From NCBI GenBank assembly GCA_052171275.1, contig CM125795.1:1-64000 (forward strand): 64,000 bases of DNA. Direction: 5' to 3'. Positions 27,758-39,352 of the stretch are shown piece by piece. Positions within the stretch are counted from its first letter, which is position 1. Each line of letters starts with the position of its first letter. Both the position numbers and the translations under genes were made by a program. Below the pieces are notes generated by a model. That model ran no database searches. It was not told the DNA's origin and saw only the letters and a list, made by a program, of their open reading frames with translations. The DNA is from Arsenophonus sp052171275. GTDB lineage: Bacteria; Pseudomonadota; Gammaproteobacteria; Enterobacterales; Enterobacteriaceae.

Positions 27758-29692
27758 TTATTTTTTATCTTTATTCTTATCATTAACTTCTTCAAACTCA
27801 GCATCAACAACATTATCATCCTGTTTAGGTTGAATTTCTACTTCTGAATCAGAGCTATCTGCACTTTTTTTAACTTGCTCTTGTTGAGCTAATTCAAGTA
27901 ATTTTACTGAAGCTTGAACCAAAGTTTGAATTTTCTTTTCAATTAAAGTTTTATCTTCACCTTTTATAGATTCTTCTAATTTTGAAATAGATTTCTCTAT
28001 GTTAATTTTATCATTATCAGATAATTTTATACCTACTTCTTCAATTTGTTTACGTGTACTATGAATTAATTGATCAGCTTGATTACGTATCTGAACTAAC
28101 TGTTCAAACTTCATATCTGCTTCTGCATTTGCTTCTGCATCGCTTACCATTCTCTTTATTTCATCTTCTTTTAGGCCGGAAGAGGCTTTAATAGTAATCT
28201 TTTGTTCTCGTCCTGTATTCTTATCTTTTGCTGATACATGTAAAATACCATCAGCATCAATATCAAAAGTAACTTCAATTTGAGGCATACCACGAGGAGC
28301 GGGATGAATACCATCTAAATTAAATTGTCCTAATGATTTATTATCAATTGATCGTTTTCGTTCACCTTGTAAAACATGAATTGTTACTGCCGATTGGTTA
28401 TCTTCTGCTGTTGAAAATACCTGACTATGCTTAGTTGGAATAGTGGTATTCTTGGCAATTAACGTTGTCATTACAGCACCCATGGTTTCAATACCAAGAG
28501 ATAACGGAGTTACATCAAGTAACAAAACATCTTTTACATCTCCTGCTAATACACCACCTTGTACTGCTGCACCAATAGCAACTGCTTCATCTGGATTGAC
28601 ATCTTTACGAGGTTCTTTACCAAAGAAATCAGCAACCGCTTTTTGTACCATCGGCATACGTGTTTGACCACCAACTAAAATTACGTCATTTATGTTATTA
28701 ATACTCAAATTGGCATCTTGCAGTGCAACTTTTAATGGTTCCATTGAATTTTTAACTAGATCTTCAACTAATGATTCAAGTTTAGATCGAGTCATCTTAA
28801 TATTCATATGTTTTGGACCAGTTGCATCTGCAGTAATATAAGGTAGATTAACATCAGTTTGCTGAGTAGAAGAAAGTTCAATTTTAGCTTTTTCTGCAGC
28901 TTCTTTTAAGCGCTGCATTGCTAAAGGATCATTACGAAGATCAAAACTTTTTTCTTTTTTAAATTCATCAACCAGATAATTAATCATTCGATTGTCAAAG
29001 TCTTCACCACCTAAATGAGTATCACCATTAGTTGCTAACACTTCATAAGTTTTTTCGCCATCAACTTCATCAATTTCGATAATTGAAATATCGAATGTAC
29101 CACCACCTAGATCATATACTGCAATGGTACGATTACCAACTTCACGATCTAATCCATAAGCAAGTGCTGCTGCTGTTGGTTCATTTATTATACGTTTTAC
29201 ATCTAAACCAGCAATACGACCTGCATCTTTAGTTGCTTGACGTTGTACATCATTAAAATAAGCAGGTACTGTAATAACAGCTTCAGTAATAGATTCACCA
29301 AGATAATCTTCAGCTGTTTTTTTCATTTTTTTTAACACCTCAGCAGAAATTTGAGGAGGAGCTATTTTTTGACCTTTAACATTCAACCAAGCATCACCGT
29401 TATTTGCACTTATAATTTTATAAGGCATAATAGAAACGTCACGTTGAACTTCTTCATCGTCAAATCGACGACCAATTAAACGTTTAATCGCAAAAAGTGT
29501 ATTTTGTGGATTTGTAACAGCTTGTCGTTTTGCTGGCTGACCCACAAGAATTTCACCATCTTGAGTATAAGCAATAATAGAAGGTGTGGTACGATCACCT
29601 TCACTGTTTTCTAACACTCGTGCATTTTTACCATCCATAATAGCTACACAAGAGTTAGTTGTACCTAGGTCAATCCCGATAATTTTACCCAT
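27758..29692 (-). CDS. dnaK: Chaperone DnaK (Hsp70)
   Basis: ATP-dependent chaperone. 644 residues (E. coli 638). Visible: phosphate-binding MGKIIGIDLGTTNSCVAIMDG, DLGGGTFDISI, the linker DVLLLDVTPLSLGIET, the substrate-binding domain, a helical lid and a tail ending in acidic residues. The lid (after about residue 540) is more diverged. Codon choice and G+C are among the least eroded in the window, typical of highly expressed chaperones in symbionts, where high chaperone dose buffers mutational damage. A sigma-32 type promoter lies 53-80 bases upstream. Ends TAA. Confidence 0.98.
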   Translation of the reverse strand: MGKIIGIDLGTTNSCVAIMDGKNARVLENSEGDRTTPSIIAYTQDGEILVGQPAKRQAVTNPQNTLFAIKRLIGRRFDDEEVQRDVSIMPYKIISANNGDAWLNVKGQKIAPPQISAEVLKKMKKTAEDYLGESITEAVITVPAYFNDVQRQATKDAGRIAGLDVKRIINEPTAAALAYGLDREVGNRTIAVYDLGGGTFDISIIEIDEVDGEKTYEVLATNGDTHLGGEDFDNRMINYLVDEFKKEKSFDLRNDPLAMQRLKEAAEKAKIELSSTQQTDVNLPYITADATGPKHMNIKMTRSKLESLVEDLVKNSMEPLKVALQDANLSINNINDVILVGGQTRMPMVQKAVADFFGKEPRKDVNPDEAVAIGAAVQGGVLAGDVKDVLLLDVTPLSLGIETMGAVMTTLIAKNTTIPTKHSQVFSTAEDNQSAVTIHVLQGERKRSIDNKSLGQFNLDGIHPAPRGMPQIEVTFDIDADGILHVSAKDKNTGREQKITIKASSGLKEDEIKRMVSDAEANAEADMKFEQLVQIRNQADQLIHSTRKQIEEVGIKLSDNDKINIEKSISKLEESIKGEDKTLIEKKIQTLVQASVKLLELAQQEQVKKSADSSDSEVEIQPKQDDNVVDAEFEEVNDKNKDKK

Positions 29693-29744
29693 TTAAACAG
29701 CCTCCAATAGGGAAATTCTTTAACCAATCTAGTTATACTAATCT

Positions 29745-29772
29745 ATATGAGGATTAATGATTTTTTTTCAAG
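29745..29772 (-). promoter_or_regulatory. Sigma-32 (heat-shock) promoter of dnaK
   Basis: On the minus strand: -35 CTTGAAA (29766-29772), a 13-base spacer, and -10 CCTCATAT (29745-29752), against the E. coli RpoH consensus CTTGAAA-N13-CCCCATNT. One mismatch in the invariant CCCC block. The C-rich -10 is conspicuous in nearly pure A/T sequence. It lies about 53 bases upstream of the dnaK ATG, which leaves a short leader with GGAGG-like ribosome-binding site. Implies that rpoH is kept elsewhere in the genome (inference). Confidence 0.75.
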
Positions 29773-31465
29773 GATTTTTTTATGACTTTAAAAATCTATA
29801 TAATAAAATATTTTATTTAATTATTAAATAAATATAGATTAAATTTATTAATAAATATATTTTTATAAAAAATAAACATAAATTATCTCTTTTCTAAATT
29901 ATAGACTACTTATATTATTTACAGTATATTATAAGAGTAACTTACAATAATAAAAATGATACATACATATGATGTTGAACCATATTTTAAAAAATTTTTA
30001 AATATAAAAAATGTTATTAACATTAATAAAACAAATAAATGTTTAATAAGTGTTTTATATAACATAGTTTCATTAAATATTTAAAATATAAAATATTATA
30101 ATTCAATTATTTTGATAATTATATTAAATGATGTATTCTTTTTTTTGATTTAATCTATTTGTTTTTCAGTTTGATATTTATGTTTAAATTTAAATATTAT
30201 ATTAATAATAATATTATTTAAAAATAATTTGTTAATATACTATTGTTTTTAATATTGTGAATATAATTTAATCTAAAATAAATGATAATTTAATATTATT
30301 ATATAATAATATTATTATTTGTATAATAGATATTATAGTTACAATTATAATATATTGATAATATTAATTTATGTTAAAGTTAAGAATAAAGTAAATAATT
30401 TATATTGTTCTCTTCTTCATTCATTAAAACTATATTATTTTATTTTTTAAAATATTTTATTATAAAATAATTCTATATGATATAATGATTATTAAAAATA
30501 ATAAACTTAAATTTAAACACTATTAAATTATTTATGTTAAATAAATTAAAATATAACTATAACACATTATAATTTACGTTGTTTAACGATTTTAAAATAT
30601 ATAAAAATAAGATTGATTGATCTTCAACGTTTGACAAATAAAAGCTTCTATTAATTAATAAAATTGATGAGTAATCTAAAAACATTTTATATTCTAAAAT
30701 ATGAATAGGAACTCTTTGCATTATATTTCTTTTTTTGTGTTATAGCATAATAATTAATAGCTCTAAGTTACCCCAAATAATATTAACTATAACTATATTT
30801 TATCTTTTTAGTTGAATCAAAAAAAATTTTATTTTTAAATATATATATGAATATCTATAAATACACATTTATTTGTTTCTAATATTTTATTAGAAAATTC
30901 TTATAATCATATGTAATTGTTCAAATAATAATTTGTATAATATATAGGAATATTGTCAAACTTATTAAGTTTAATATCTTAATATATTTTAATTTATTTA
31001 ATGGAAATAAAATTAATATATAAATAGTTATCAAATATATTAATGGATTTTAATTTAAAATATTTAACTTTTTAAATATAAAATTCATCATTATATATCT
31101 TATATAATTTCTGTTATTTTAATGTATTTATTTTTTTTAATAATTACTAATAGATTAGTTATCATGTTTTATTTTATTTTTAAATGTTATTTATAATATA
31201 TGTATTCATCCTTAAACTATATATTATTATTATCAATAATTTCTAATAGAATGAATATTCTTAATTAACGTAACTTGTTTTTATAGTTGTAAGCATATTT
31301 ATTTTGTAATTTAAAGTATTTAAATTTAACTATAGACTGATAAATAAGTATAATTAATTATTCTAATTCTATTAATCAAAAAAAATATTTTATCTTACAA
31401 TCTTAGTATTAACTATATTCAAATTATACGTTTATTGTATTATATTTTTATAATATTTTATTATA

Positions 31466-31508
31466 TTACTTATAAATATTTATTTATTAAATAAATATTT
31501 ATAAGTAA
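31466..31508. repeat. 21-bp perfect inverted repeat in desert
   Basis: Arms 31466-31486 and 31488-31508 are exact reverse complements around a single central T. Except for one C/G pair it is A/T only, but 21 consecutive matches are not expected by chance in 64 kb even at this composition (my rough estimate is well below one). Could be the terminator of a lost gene. Confidence 0.6.
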
Positions 31509-32265
31509 AGAACTTATATTTATTTTAACACATAACTTTTTTCATGCCATCAATGTACTATTCTAATACATTTAAATGTCAGTGGTGTATTTTATATATA
31601 TTAACAAATGCTTTTAACAATCAAAGCGTTTTATTTACTAAATACTCTTAATTAAATTATTTATATATTTAGTACTATAAACCATTTTGGTTTTATATTA
31701 AAATCAATCGTAAGTATAATTATTATTCATAAACTAAAAAAATAATATAATTAATAATTTATTGATTTTAAATAATTAAAATAAAATATATAAATATTTT
31801 TATTTCATGATTATAAACACTTATTTACTCTTATGAAAAATATTTTTTAAGGAAAATTTCTTGTTATCCTGAAGAAAATAATAAATATTTTATATTTAAT
31901 AATAAATAGTTTCTTTTTTATACAGTATTTATTAACAATATCTTTAACAATATAAAGTAATTTAATTAATATTAATTATCTCATGTTTCTTAATTAAGAT
32001 AACTAGCAATCAGTCTATTTATAAATTAAATAAAAAATTAGGATATTAAATAAAGTTATCTTAGTATTAAGATATTAATTATTTAAGAGAATATACAAAT
32101 ATTTATAGAAATTAAATTCTATAAAATAATTAATTTTGAGTTATCTATTCAGAAAATTTACTTAAAATAAGTTAGTTATTATATCATTTTATTTTGAAAT
32201 AAAACTAAGACAGAATCCAGTGACTTATCTTGTTAATATAAGAACTAATTTATGATTATATCAAT

Positions 32266-32288
32266 AAATAGGTTTATTATAAACCTAT
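32266..32288. terminator. 10-bp hairpin in desert
   Basis: AATAGGTTTA (32266-32275), loop TTA, TAAACCTATT (32279-32288). Perfect stem with a GG/CC pair. Terminator-like, but no neighbouring gene is left; weak evidence. Confidence 0.3.
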
Positions 32289-35200
32289 TAGGAACATTAA
32301 TATTAACTTATATATTAATAATAATTATAAAAGATTTTATCTTATAATAAAAAAAATTATAATATGAATAAATAAAAGTTAATTTATTGAAAATAAAATT
32401 CAAAAAAATACTTTGAAGTTATATAGTAAACATATAAAAAAAGAACGATTTATGAAAGGAATTTATTAAGTATATATAATTTTAGATCAGTTAAGTATAA
32501 TTGTATATTGTGAAGCAAAAAAATAAAATTATTAAAATTTTACTTTTATTGTTTAAAAATATATTTATATTTATTTTAGTATTTTGTATGATAAATTAAA
32601 TAATAATGCTGTTTTTTATAAAAACAGAAACAATAATTATATTTCTATTAATTTTTTATTTAAACATAATTAATTATTTAATTTATTTAAAAATATGTTT
32701 ATTTAGAATTATTATTTTTTTTCTTAATTATCCATAAAAATTAATTATATAGATAATGTAATTAATATTAAGTAATATTTTTTTATTTTTGATAAAAAAT
32801 CTTTTAAAAATAATCATATTTAATAAAATATATTAAAATTTATTGCTTTTTTAATAAAAAATACTTATATATAATATAAAATTTATTACTTGGAATATTT
32901 TTATATAAATTAAGAATACTAATATTTAGATCTTAAAATCTTATATTTATTTTAGCATAAATAGAATATTTATATTAAAATAAAAAACATATATTAATTT
33001 TTTTAATATTTATAAAATCTTATTATAAAAAAAATGAAATTACCTATTAAATTTTCTAAAATATAGCAATTGAGATATTATAAATGTTTTACGATAACTA
33101 TATTATGTATAAGTAATCACTTATTAAAGTGATATTTTTATCAGATAAAAATAGATAAATAAACCTAATTTTAAGAAATAAAATAGTTGAATATATTTAA
33201 GTTACAAAAAGTTTTATATGCTAATTAATTGAATATTTAGTAATTAAATTTATTCATATATATTAATATTAGTTTTAAGTGTGTTTTGTTATTAATATAC
33301 CGCTATTTCAAATAAGAAATATTTATTAATTAAAATATATTAAATTTATTAATTAATTTTATTATGATTATTTATTTTAATAAATAAATTCAATTTATAG
33401 ATATTTAATATATTAGCAATAAAATATATTGATTATATTTTTTATAAAATTATTTTTGTCTTAATTATTTTATAAAAAATATAATAAATTTATTTTTTAA
33501 TAAATAACTTGTTTTTAGTTCATATTAAAAAGATTTAAAATAGTTTATTTGTATATATAAAATATTAAATAATTATTATTTTAAATTTAATTTATCATTT
33601 AAAATAAAATTATAATAAATAAAAATGTTTTGATAAAAAAATAAAATATCAATATTTATTATTACTTTAATTTAATATTTCATTATCACTAGATTGATGT
33701 TATATATAGAAATTTTTTATTTTCTTTTAATGAAATTAATATCGTTTATATAAATAAAAAATAAAATTATTTAAACAAAGTAATTAAATTTTTTTCAAAC
33801 AGTAATAATAAAAGAGTTTTTATCAAAATAATAGGTTAAATATGATATTATCATGTAATAAAAAATATTATTAAAATCATTATCATAGAGTTATTTATGA
33901 TATGAAAATATATTATATGGAATTATATTATATTAGTTTTTATAATAATTTACGTTAATATTAAAATAACTTATCAAATAAAAATTATTTTATTTTTTAA
34001 TGTATTATATACTAAATATTTTATTATAATTCCAATTAGAAGAAAATATTATTTAATTTTATTTATAATAAAGTTTATTTTTATACTGATTATTATTAGT
34101 ATATTTAATTTATAAATAATTAATATGATAATGAAATAAGCATTAATTATTAATTTCAAATTATTATAAATTATATTAATTTATTTTATATTTTATATTT
34201 TAGATAGAAAATTTCTCTTCTAAATTATAGTTAATTTCTATAAATTAAATAATTATTTATTAGATTTACTATTTAATACTATTTTAGTAAAACTTATTAT
34301 TTATCTTATGTGCTTTCAAAAAATATTTTTTTTAAAAGATAACATTATTTTTCTGGTATTATTTTAATAATCTATTTACTATGTTGATTTATTTTATCTC
34401 TTTGTAAATTTTATTAATTGTAATATTAAATATATTATTATTTTCTCTTATTTTTTAAGATGAATAAATTCTTATAGATTTATTTTAATTATAGTATCCG
34501 TAGTAGTTTATTAAGATATAATTATATATTTATATAATAATATGAATTGAGAATAACTAATAATTTTAAATGATTTGTTTTTAAATTAATTTATGAATAT
34601 TAAATTTTAATTTATTAATTAAATTAATTAATTTATTTGATTACTTATTGTGATTTTATATATCTTAATTATTAATTTGTTTAATATATTTTATAATTTA
34701 TTGCAACATTTAATTATGGACAAATTATCTAAATTGATATATAGAATATTATCAATATTTTATTTATATTTTCTATAAAATTTAAAACTTTGCAGACTAT
34801 TTATTTTAAATAAAGCAAAGTTATAAATACTTAAATTAATAATTATCATAAATAAAATAAACACTATTACCATCAAAAATATTGAGACAAGTAAATTATA
34901 AATTGTTTAAGTTTAAATTTTTGAATATTTATAATATAAAATACAATGTTATTTTTTGGTATAAAAAGGACAATTAGTATGTTTTTATAAAAATCAACTT
35001 TACTTATTTCAAAGTTAACAATATAAATTAAAGAAAATAATTTTTAGCATTTTTAAAATTTATTAATATTTTTTTTTAAATTTAAAATAATTTAGTTGTT
35101 ATCGTTAATAGTAAAGTTACTTTAACTTGGTTATGAATTATCTTATAAAGAATATTTCTTTCATAAATATATTAAAATTTTTTTTAAAAATATTACTAAA

Positions 35201-35531
35201 TAATTTAAATTTAACAATGTTATAATCTATATTTTAATATATAGATAGTAAGAATAAATTATGAACTAAGTAATAACAATTTTACTTATTAAAAAAAATT
35301 ATTATGATTATAAAAATATTAAATATTTTTATAAATAGTATATCTAGATATTAATGAGATTTATATAAGCTTATTTATTATTTATTCAATAAAAAATAAA
35401 TTCTATTTTTATATTATTTTTAATATTATATAAAATAAGAGATAAGTAAAAAAATTCAAATAAATAAATTTATTAATAAGCTCAAAATATATTAAATTAA
35501 TTATTTATATAAAACTTAAACAGATTAAACT

Positions 35532-36553
35532 TTAGTAATATTTACTAGCTTGGTAAATTTTGAATTTACCTGTATTAATTAATGTTTCATATTGATTGAA
35601 AGAATTATCCAACCAATATTGATAAGGTAAAAAAGCATTAGCAACCATTCTGAATTTTCCATCTCGTTTTAGATAATTTGGTGTTTGTTTAATTATTACT
35701 TCAGTCGTTGAATAATTTGTTATTAATCCATCATGAAAAGGTGGATTACAAATTATCCAATCATAACTATCTTTAATTTCAGAGTAGATATCACTTATTA
35801 TAACATTACCAGTTAAACCATTTATTTTTAACGTTTCAAGAATCGATGCAATTGACGCTGCATGGGTATCGCAAAAAGTTAATTTTATATTAGGATTTTT
35901 CTTTCCAATAGTGGTACCAAGAACACCAGAACCAGATGCCATATCTAATAATTTACCGCTTAAAGGTTTATTAAATGTAGAAATAAGTAGCTTACTGCCT
36001 TCATCAAGTGATTTTTGACTAAATACACCTGGTAATGTTTTAATAAAAACATCATCTATTTTGTACATAGTCCACCAATCATTCAAATTAAATTGTGGTT
36101 TATTTTCTAATTTGCAATAGTATAAACTACAATGTTGTAAGGTATCGATTTTATATACGTAACCTATTCCTTTTAGGATTCTATAAACACTTTTTATACC
36201 GCTACGATTTTCACCAATAATAAAAATATCGTTTCCTGCTGATAAAACTGAGCACATATTATGTAATTGGAAATTAGCTTCTTCTTTATTTTTTGGCCAA
36301 AAATAGATTAGAGTATTAAATTGTACGGCTAATGTTTTTTTAAGGATTAAATTATAATGAGCTTTTTTATCTATTTTTTTTTTAAAAATAACCAGTATTG
36401 ATATTGATTAGTTAAAATATGTAGAATTTTAGCGCTAATTTCTAAGTTAAAATTAGTTTGTAAATTACTAGCTATTGAAATTAAAACACGTCGACCAATA
36501 AAATATTCATTATTACGTAAAATTACTTTATTAAAAGATGTTATTAATGACAT
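35532..36553 (-). CDS. rsmC: 16S rRNA m2G1207 methyltransferase RsmC, interrupted by one frameshift in a run of ten A
   Basis: RsmC methylates G1207 of 16S rRNA. The first frame (36553 to 36371) gives the N-terminus MSLITSFNKVILRN and stops right after a run of ten A (T run 36374-36383 on the plus strand). One extra A puts the ribosome into the second frame, which continues without a stop to 35532: IDKKAHYNLIL, TLIYFWPKNKEEANFQL, DIFIIGENRSGIKS, SAM-binding LLDMASGSGVLG, catalytic NPPFHDG. The corrected protein is 340 residues (E. coli 343). Nothing else is damaged, so the gene is either freshly hit, rescued by transcriptional slippage on poly(A), or miscalled in a homopolymer. Ribosome-binding site AGGAG upstream; divergent from holD. 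Confidence 0.85.
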
Positions 36554-36961
36554 AAATAATTAGCTCCTATTTATGATATGATATTAATTCATTCTTCTAT
36601 ATATAAGTTAGAAATAGAAAAGTTAACTTAATAAATCATAAATATTTTTCATAAAATTATTAATTTTTATAAAATAATAGAATATTAAATTATTATAGAG
36701 ATTGTATCAATATTATTTGATCAAAATACAATGTATATTTATTCTAAAATATTTTTTAATCATGTTTTTAGATATTTAAATAATTTTAAACACTTTCAAT
36801 GTTGATTTTTGTTCTAAATATAGAAAATAAACTAAAGTTAAATAATAACAATAATTGTATTTATTTATATATTTATAATATCCAAATAATTTATTATTTT
36901 GATTTTATGATTTGATTTGACATATTGTAATATTAAATATATTATTATGGAGAAGACTTTA

Positions 36962-37369
36962 ATGACGACGGTTAAAGATAAGTTATTAAAATATATGGGA
37001 ATTATACAATGGACATTACGCAATTCAACTATACCATATAATGAACATATAATCTCTATTTCTAATCATATAAAATTAGCTATAATTGCTGATGAACTTA
37101 TAGATTTAAGTAATACTTTTGTAAAAGATATTTTATTAGCTATGAGAATAGATAGTCATCAAGTATGTTGTCTTCTAGCTAAAGAGATATCTTTGTTACC
37201 AAAGAAAGTTATCTGGCCTTGTTGGATCTTAGGAAAACAATTACAAATTACTTCAGAAAAATGGATCATCTATACTTTACCATTGGAAAAAATTTACTCT
37301 AGTCATGAGTTAAAACGAATTTTTTTGTTAAAAATTTATCAAAATGAAAATAATCTCAAATTTAAATAA
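36962..37369 (+). CDS. holD: DNA polymerase III psi subunit
   Basis: Psi joins the clamp loader to chi and SSB. An ATG at 36917 opens the frame earlier, but the start at 36962 is preferred: GGAGAAG lies 6 bases ahead (36949-36955), and MTTVKDKLLKYMG aligns gap-free with E. coli MTSRRDWQLQQLG. That gives 135 residues (E. coli 137). Conserved GIIQWTLRNS (GITQWSLRRP) and LPKKVIWPCWILG (LPQGSHCNSWRLG). Rest is weakly conserved, normal for psi. Its 3' end overlaps the rimI fossil by 26 bases, as in E. coli, where holD and rimI also overlap. Retention in a reduced genome is uncommon. Confidence 0.85.
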   Translation: MTTVKDKLLKYMGIIQWTLRNSTIPYNEHIISISNHIKLAIIADELIDLSNTFVKDILLAMRIDSHQVCCLLAKEISLLPKKVIWPCWILGKQLQITSEKWIIYTLPLEKIYSSHELKRIFLLKIYQNENNLKFK

Positions 37370-37690
37370 AATTTATTTATCAACTTTTAATTTAAAACTA
37401 TTTTTTGAATGAAAGATATTTCTCAGATCATTTAAAAAATAAATATTTTAATTTTAAAATAAATATTTATAATTAATTAATTTAATTAATTATAAGATAA
37501 TACATTTTTAATTAGGAAATATTAGCAAAATAATGCTACTTATAATAATTTTTAAAATTAAAGATATAATGAACTTTTATTACATTATTTTATCAACTAT
37601 TTATAGCTTAAATATGTAAGATATTTATCATCTATTAAATTATCTAAATAATGAACTAATTAAATAGTTTAAAATTAAGTTTTAATGTTA
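37344..37690 (+). pseudogene. rimI: Decayed rimI (ribosomal protein S18 acetyltransferase)
   Basis: Begins inside holD (ATG 37344-37346). Reads MKIISNL (E. coli MNTISSL), runs to a TGA at the position of the Trp codon in FPWSEKTF (an FE*KIF context), then in another frame KYFNFKIN (RYLNFQLT). Further on (about 37590-37650) only faint similarity to the acetyl-CoA-binding region remains. Frameshifts and stops throughout, so non-functional. Loss of rimI but retention of the overlapping holD stop is visible selection at base level. End approximate; E. coli sequence from memory. Confidence 0.6.
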
Positions 37691-38727
37691 AAATAATATG
37701 AAAATTATTATTTAGTAATAAAATAAATTTGAGTTAATTGATTATTAGAATTAACTATTTCATATATCAGTATTTTTAATCTATGAATTAAAAATATTTA
37801 ATTTAAAATAGTTTATATTTAATATATGGTAATATTGTTAAGTAGATACATAGGAAAAGAGATGTATCTTATTAAATTAATAATAATAGAGTTATTAAAA
37901 TTCACTATTATTTTAGATAATTATTAGATAAAATTTAATAATTTAATTAATAAAATAATTTATTTCAGATATCAGAAAATCTACTTTTTTTAAAAGTATA
38001 TTAGATAAGTTCTTCTAAATGAGATTTACAAATATATTAAATGATAAATTAAGTACCAACATAATTTTATATTTGTTATTTGATATTTTTATTTTTCTAT
38101 TTTAAATGATAGTTTAAATATTTTTTATCTTTAGTAAAAAGAATTATTTTTTTCTTAACACTTTTATAATTGACAGTTTATAATGCTTTATTATATGTTT
38201 GTTTTTATAAATTAATCATTACTTCTAATTTATATAACCATAAATAGTTTTATAAAAAATAAGATATTATATGGGATTCGCTAAGCGTTAATTTACTGTA
38301 TAATAGAAAATTGATATCTTATATGGTAAATAAATAAATCCAGATAAACATATCATTATAATTTACTAATTTCATTTAAATAAAATTAGTATTTTCATAT
38401 ATTGGTTTACAAAGATTTTAAATACTTATCTTAATAAGATATTTTTAATAATTAATATCGTAGTTAATATTAATAATATATATTAAGTAATTAAAACAAT
38501 ACTTTAGTTATAATTATCATTTATTCTAAATTTAAAATAAATCTTGATGTATATAAAATATATAAAAATAATTATATTAATTTAATAGTATTATTACTTT
38601 AATCCCTTAAAGAAATTAAACAAAGTAGATAAATACTTAAAATTATAAAAACTAACGTATGAGTTTAATTAATTTTAATATGATTTTAACTATTCAATAA
38701 GTATTAAAATATTAAATTTATTTCAAT
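37691..38727. other. Non-coding gap between rimI fossil and rpsT
   Basis: About 1 kb, A/T-rich, no supported gene. A small patch with more G+C near 38273-38300 (containing CGCTAAGCG) is unexplained. Confidence 0.5.
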
Positions 38728-38763
38728 AAAATCAAATCAACTTAATTACATTGATTTGATTTT
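38728..38763 (-). terminator. rpsT terminator hairpin that includes the stop codon
   Basis: Perfect 13-bp stem AAAATCAAATCAA (38728-38740) with TTGATTTGATTTT (38751-38763); the 10-base loop contains the rpsT stop codon, so one arm is the last codons of rpsT. On the minus strand the stem ends in TTTTATT. A compact factor-independent terminator right at the gene end. Confidence 0.65.
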
Positions 38764-39006
38764 TGCTACTAAATTTATTTTATGACGAGAAGCTTTATTT
38801 TTATGAATTAATCCTTTGCTAGCATAACGATCTATAATAGATTGCATTTTTCTAAATGCTTTTTTTGCTGTTTCTTTATCGCCGTTACTAATTGCAATAT
38901 AAACTTTTTTAATAAAAGTGCGAACCATAGAACGATTACTGGTATTATGTTGACGTCGTTTTTCTGATTGTACAGCGCGTTTCTTAGCTGATTTAATATT
39001 AGCCAA
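38746..39006 (-). CDS. rpsT: 30S ribosomal protein S20 (TTG start)
   Basis: Binds 16S rRNA in early 30S assembly. 86 residues (E. coli 87), strongly basic helical protein: ANIKSAKKRAVQSEKRRQHN and the C-terminal ASRHKINLVAKIKSM. The start codon is TTG (39004-39006), as in E. coli, with a full AAGGAGG ribosome-binding site (39016-39022) 9 bases ahead, the strongest in the window. In E. coli the UUG start takes part in S20 autoregulation. Divergent from ribF, as in E. coli. Ends TAA inside its own terminator. Confidence 0.97.
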   Translation of the reverse strand: MANIKSAKKRAVQSEKRRQHNTSNRSMVRTFIKKVYIAISNGDKETAKKAFRKMQSIIDRYASKGLIHKNKASRHKINLVAKIKSM

Positions 39007-39022
39007 GGTATTAAACCTCCTT

Positions 39023-39352
39023 AATATTTATTCTGTTAATGAAAATATAAACATTTAAAATATGCCTTTTTTACATTTATCTGTCAAACAATTTTTATTA
39101 ATAAATATTATCTATTAATAATCATATATATCCAATTATTATGATAATTTTAAATTTTTATCAATTTACTTAATTATAAAAAACTTTAAATGTAAAGTAT
39201 ATGATAAATTATAGTAAAGTAATTAAATTTAAGTATTTTATTTTTCTATATGAAATAATAATTAATTTTTAATAATAAATATTAGTTAAATATCAGCTTA
39301 ACAATCGAATTTATAATGGATATAATTTTAAATATTTTATATTGAGTTAATT
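39023..39352. promoter_or_regulatory. Divergent rpsT/ribF intergenic region
   Basis: About 330 bases that must hold promoters for rpsT (minus) and ribF-ileS-lspA (plus). Composition makes -10/-35 calls meaningless; no other feature seen. Confidence 0.4.

Larger units (their letters stand above)
29773..35531. other. 5.8-kb gene desert upstream of dnaK
   Basis: No open frame with recognisable protein similarity and no RNA gene seen. Very A/T-rich. In E. coli the interval between holD/rsmC and dnaK holds among others prfC, deoCABD, serB, arcA and thrABC; whatever was here has been eroded beyond what I can read. Slightly G+C-richer patches (30590-30780 and 31540-31620) may be late-stage fossils. 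It contains a 43-base palindrome (31466-31508) and a 10-bp hairpin (32266-32288). Confidence 0.6.

Noticed and set aside
30560..30780. Minus-strand frame with a coding look (reads RVPIHILEYK and similar)
   Set aside because: Open runs of this length are expected by chance many times in 64 kb at this composition, and I could not match it to any protein.
36917..36961. Earlier ATG codons as holD start
   Set aside because: They add residues that no psi protein has; the ATG at 36962 has the GGAGAAG site and aligns from residue 1.
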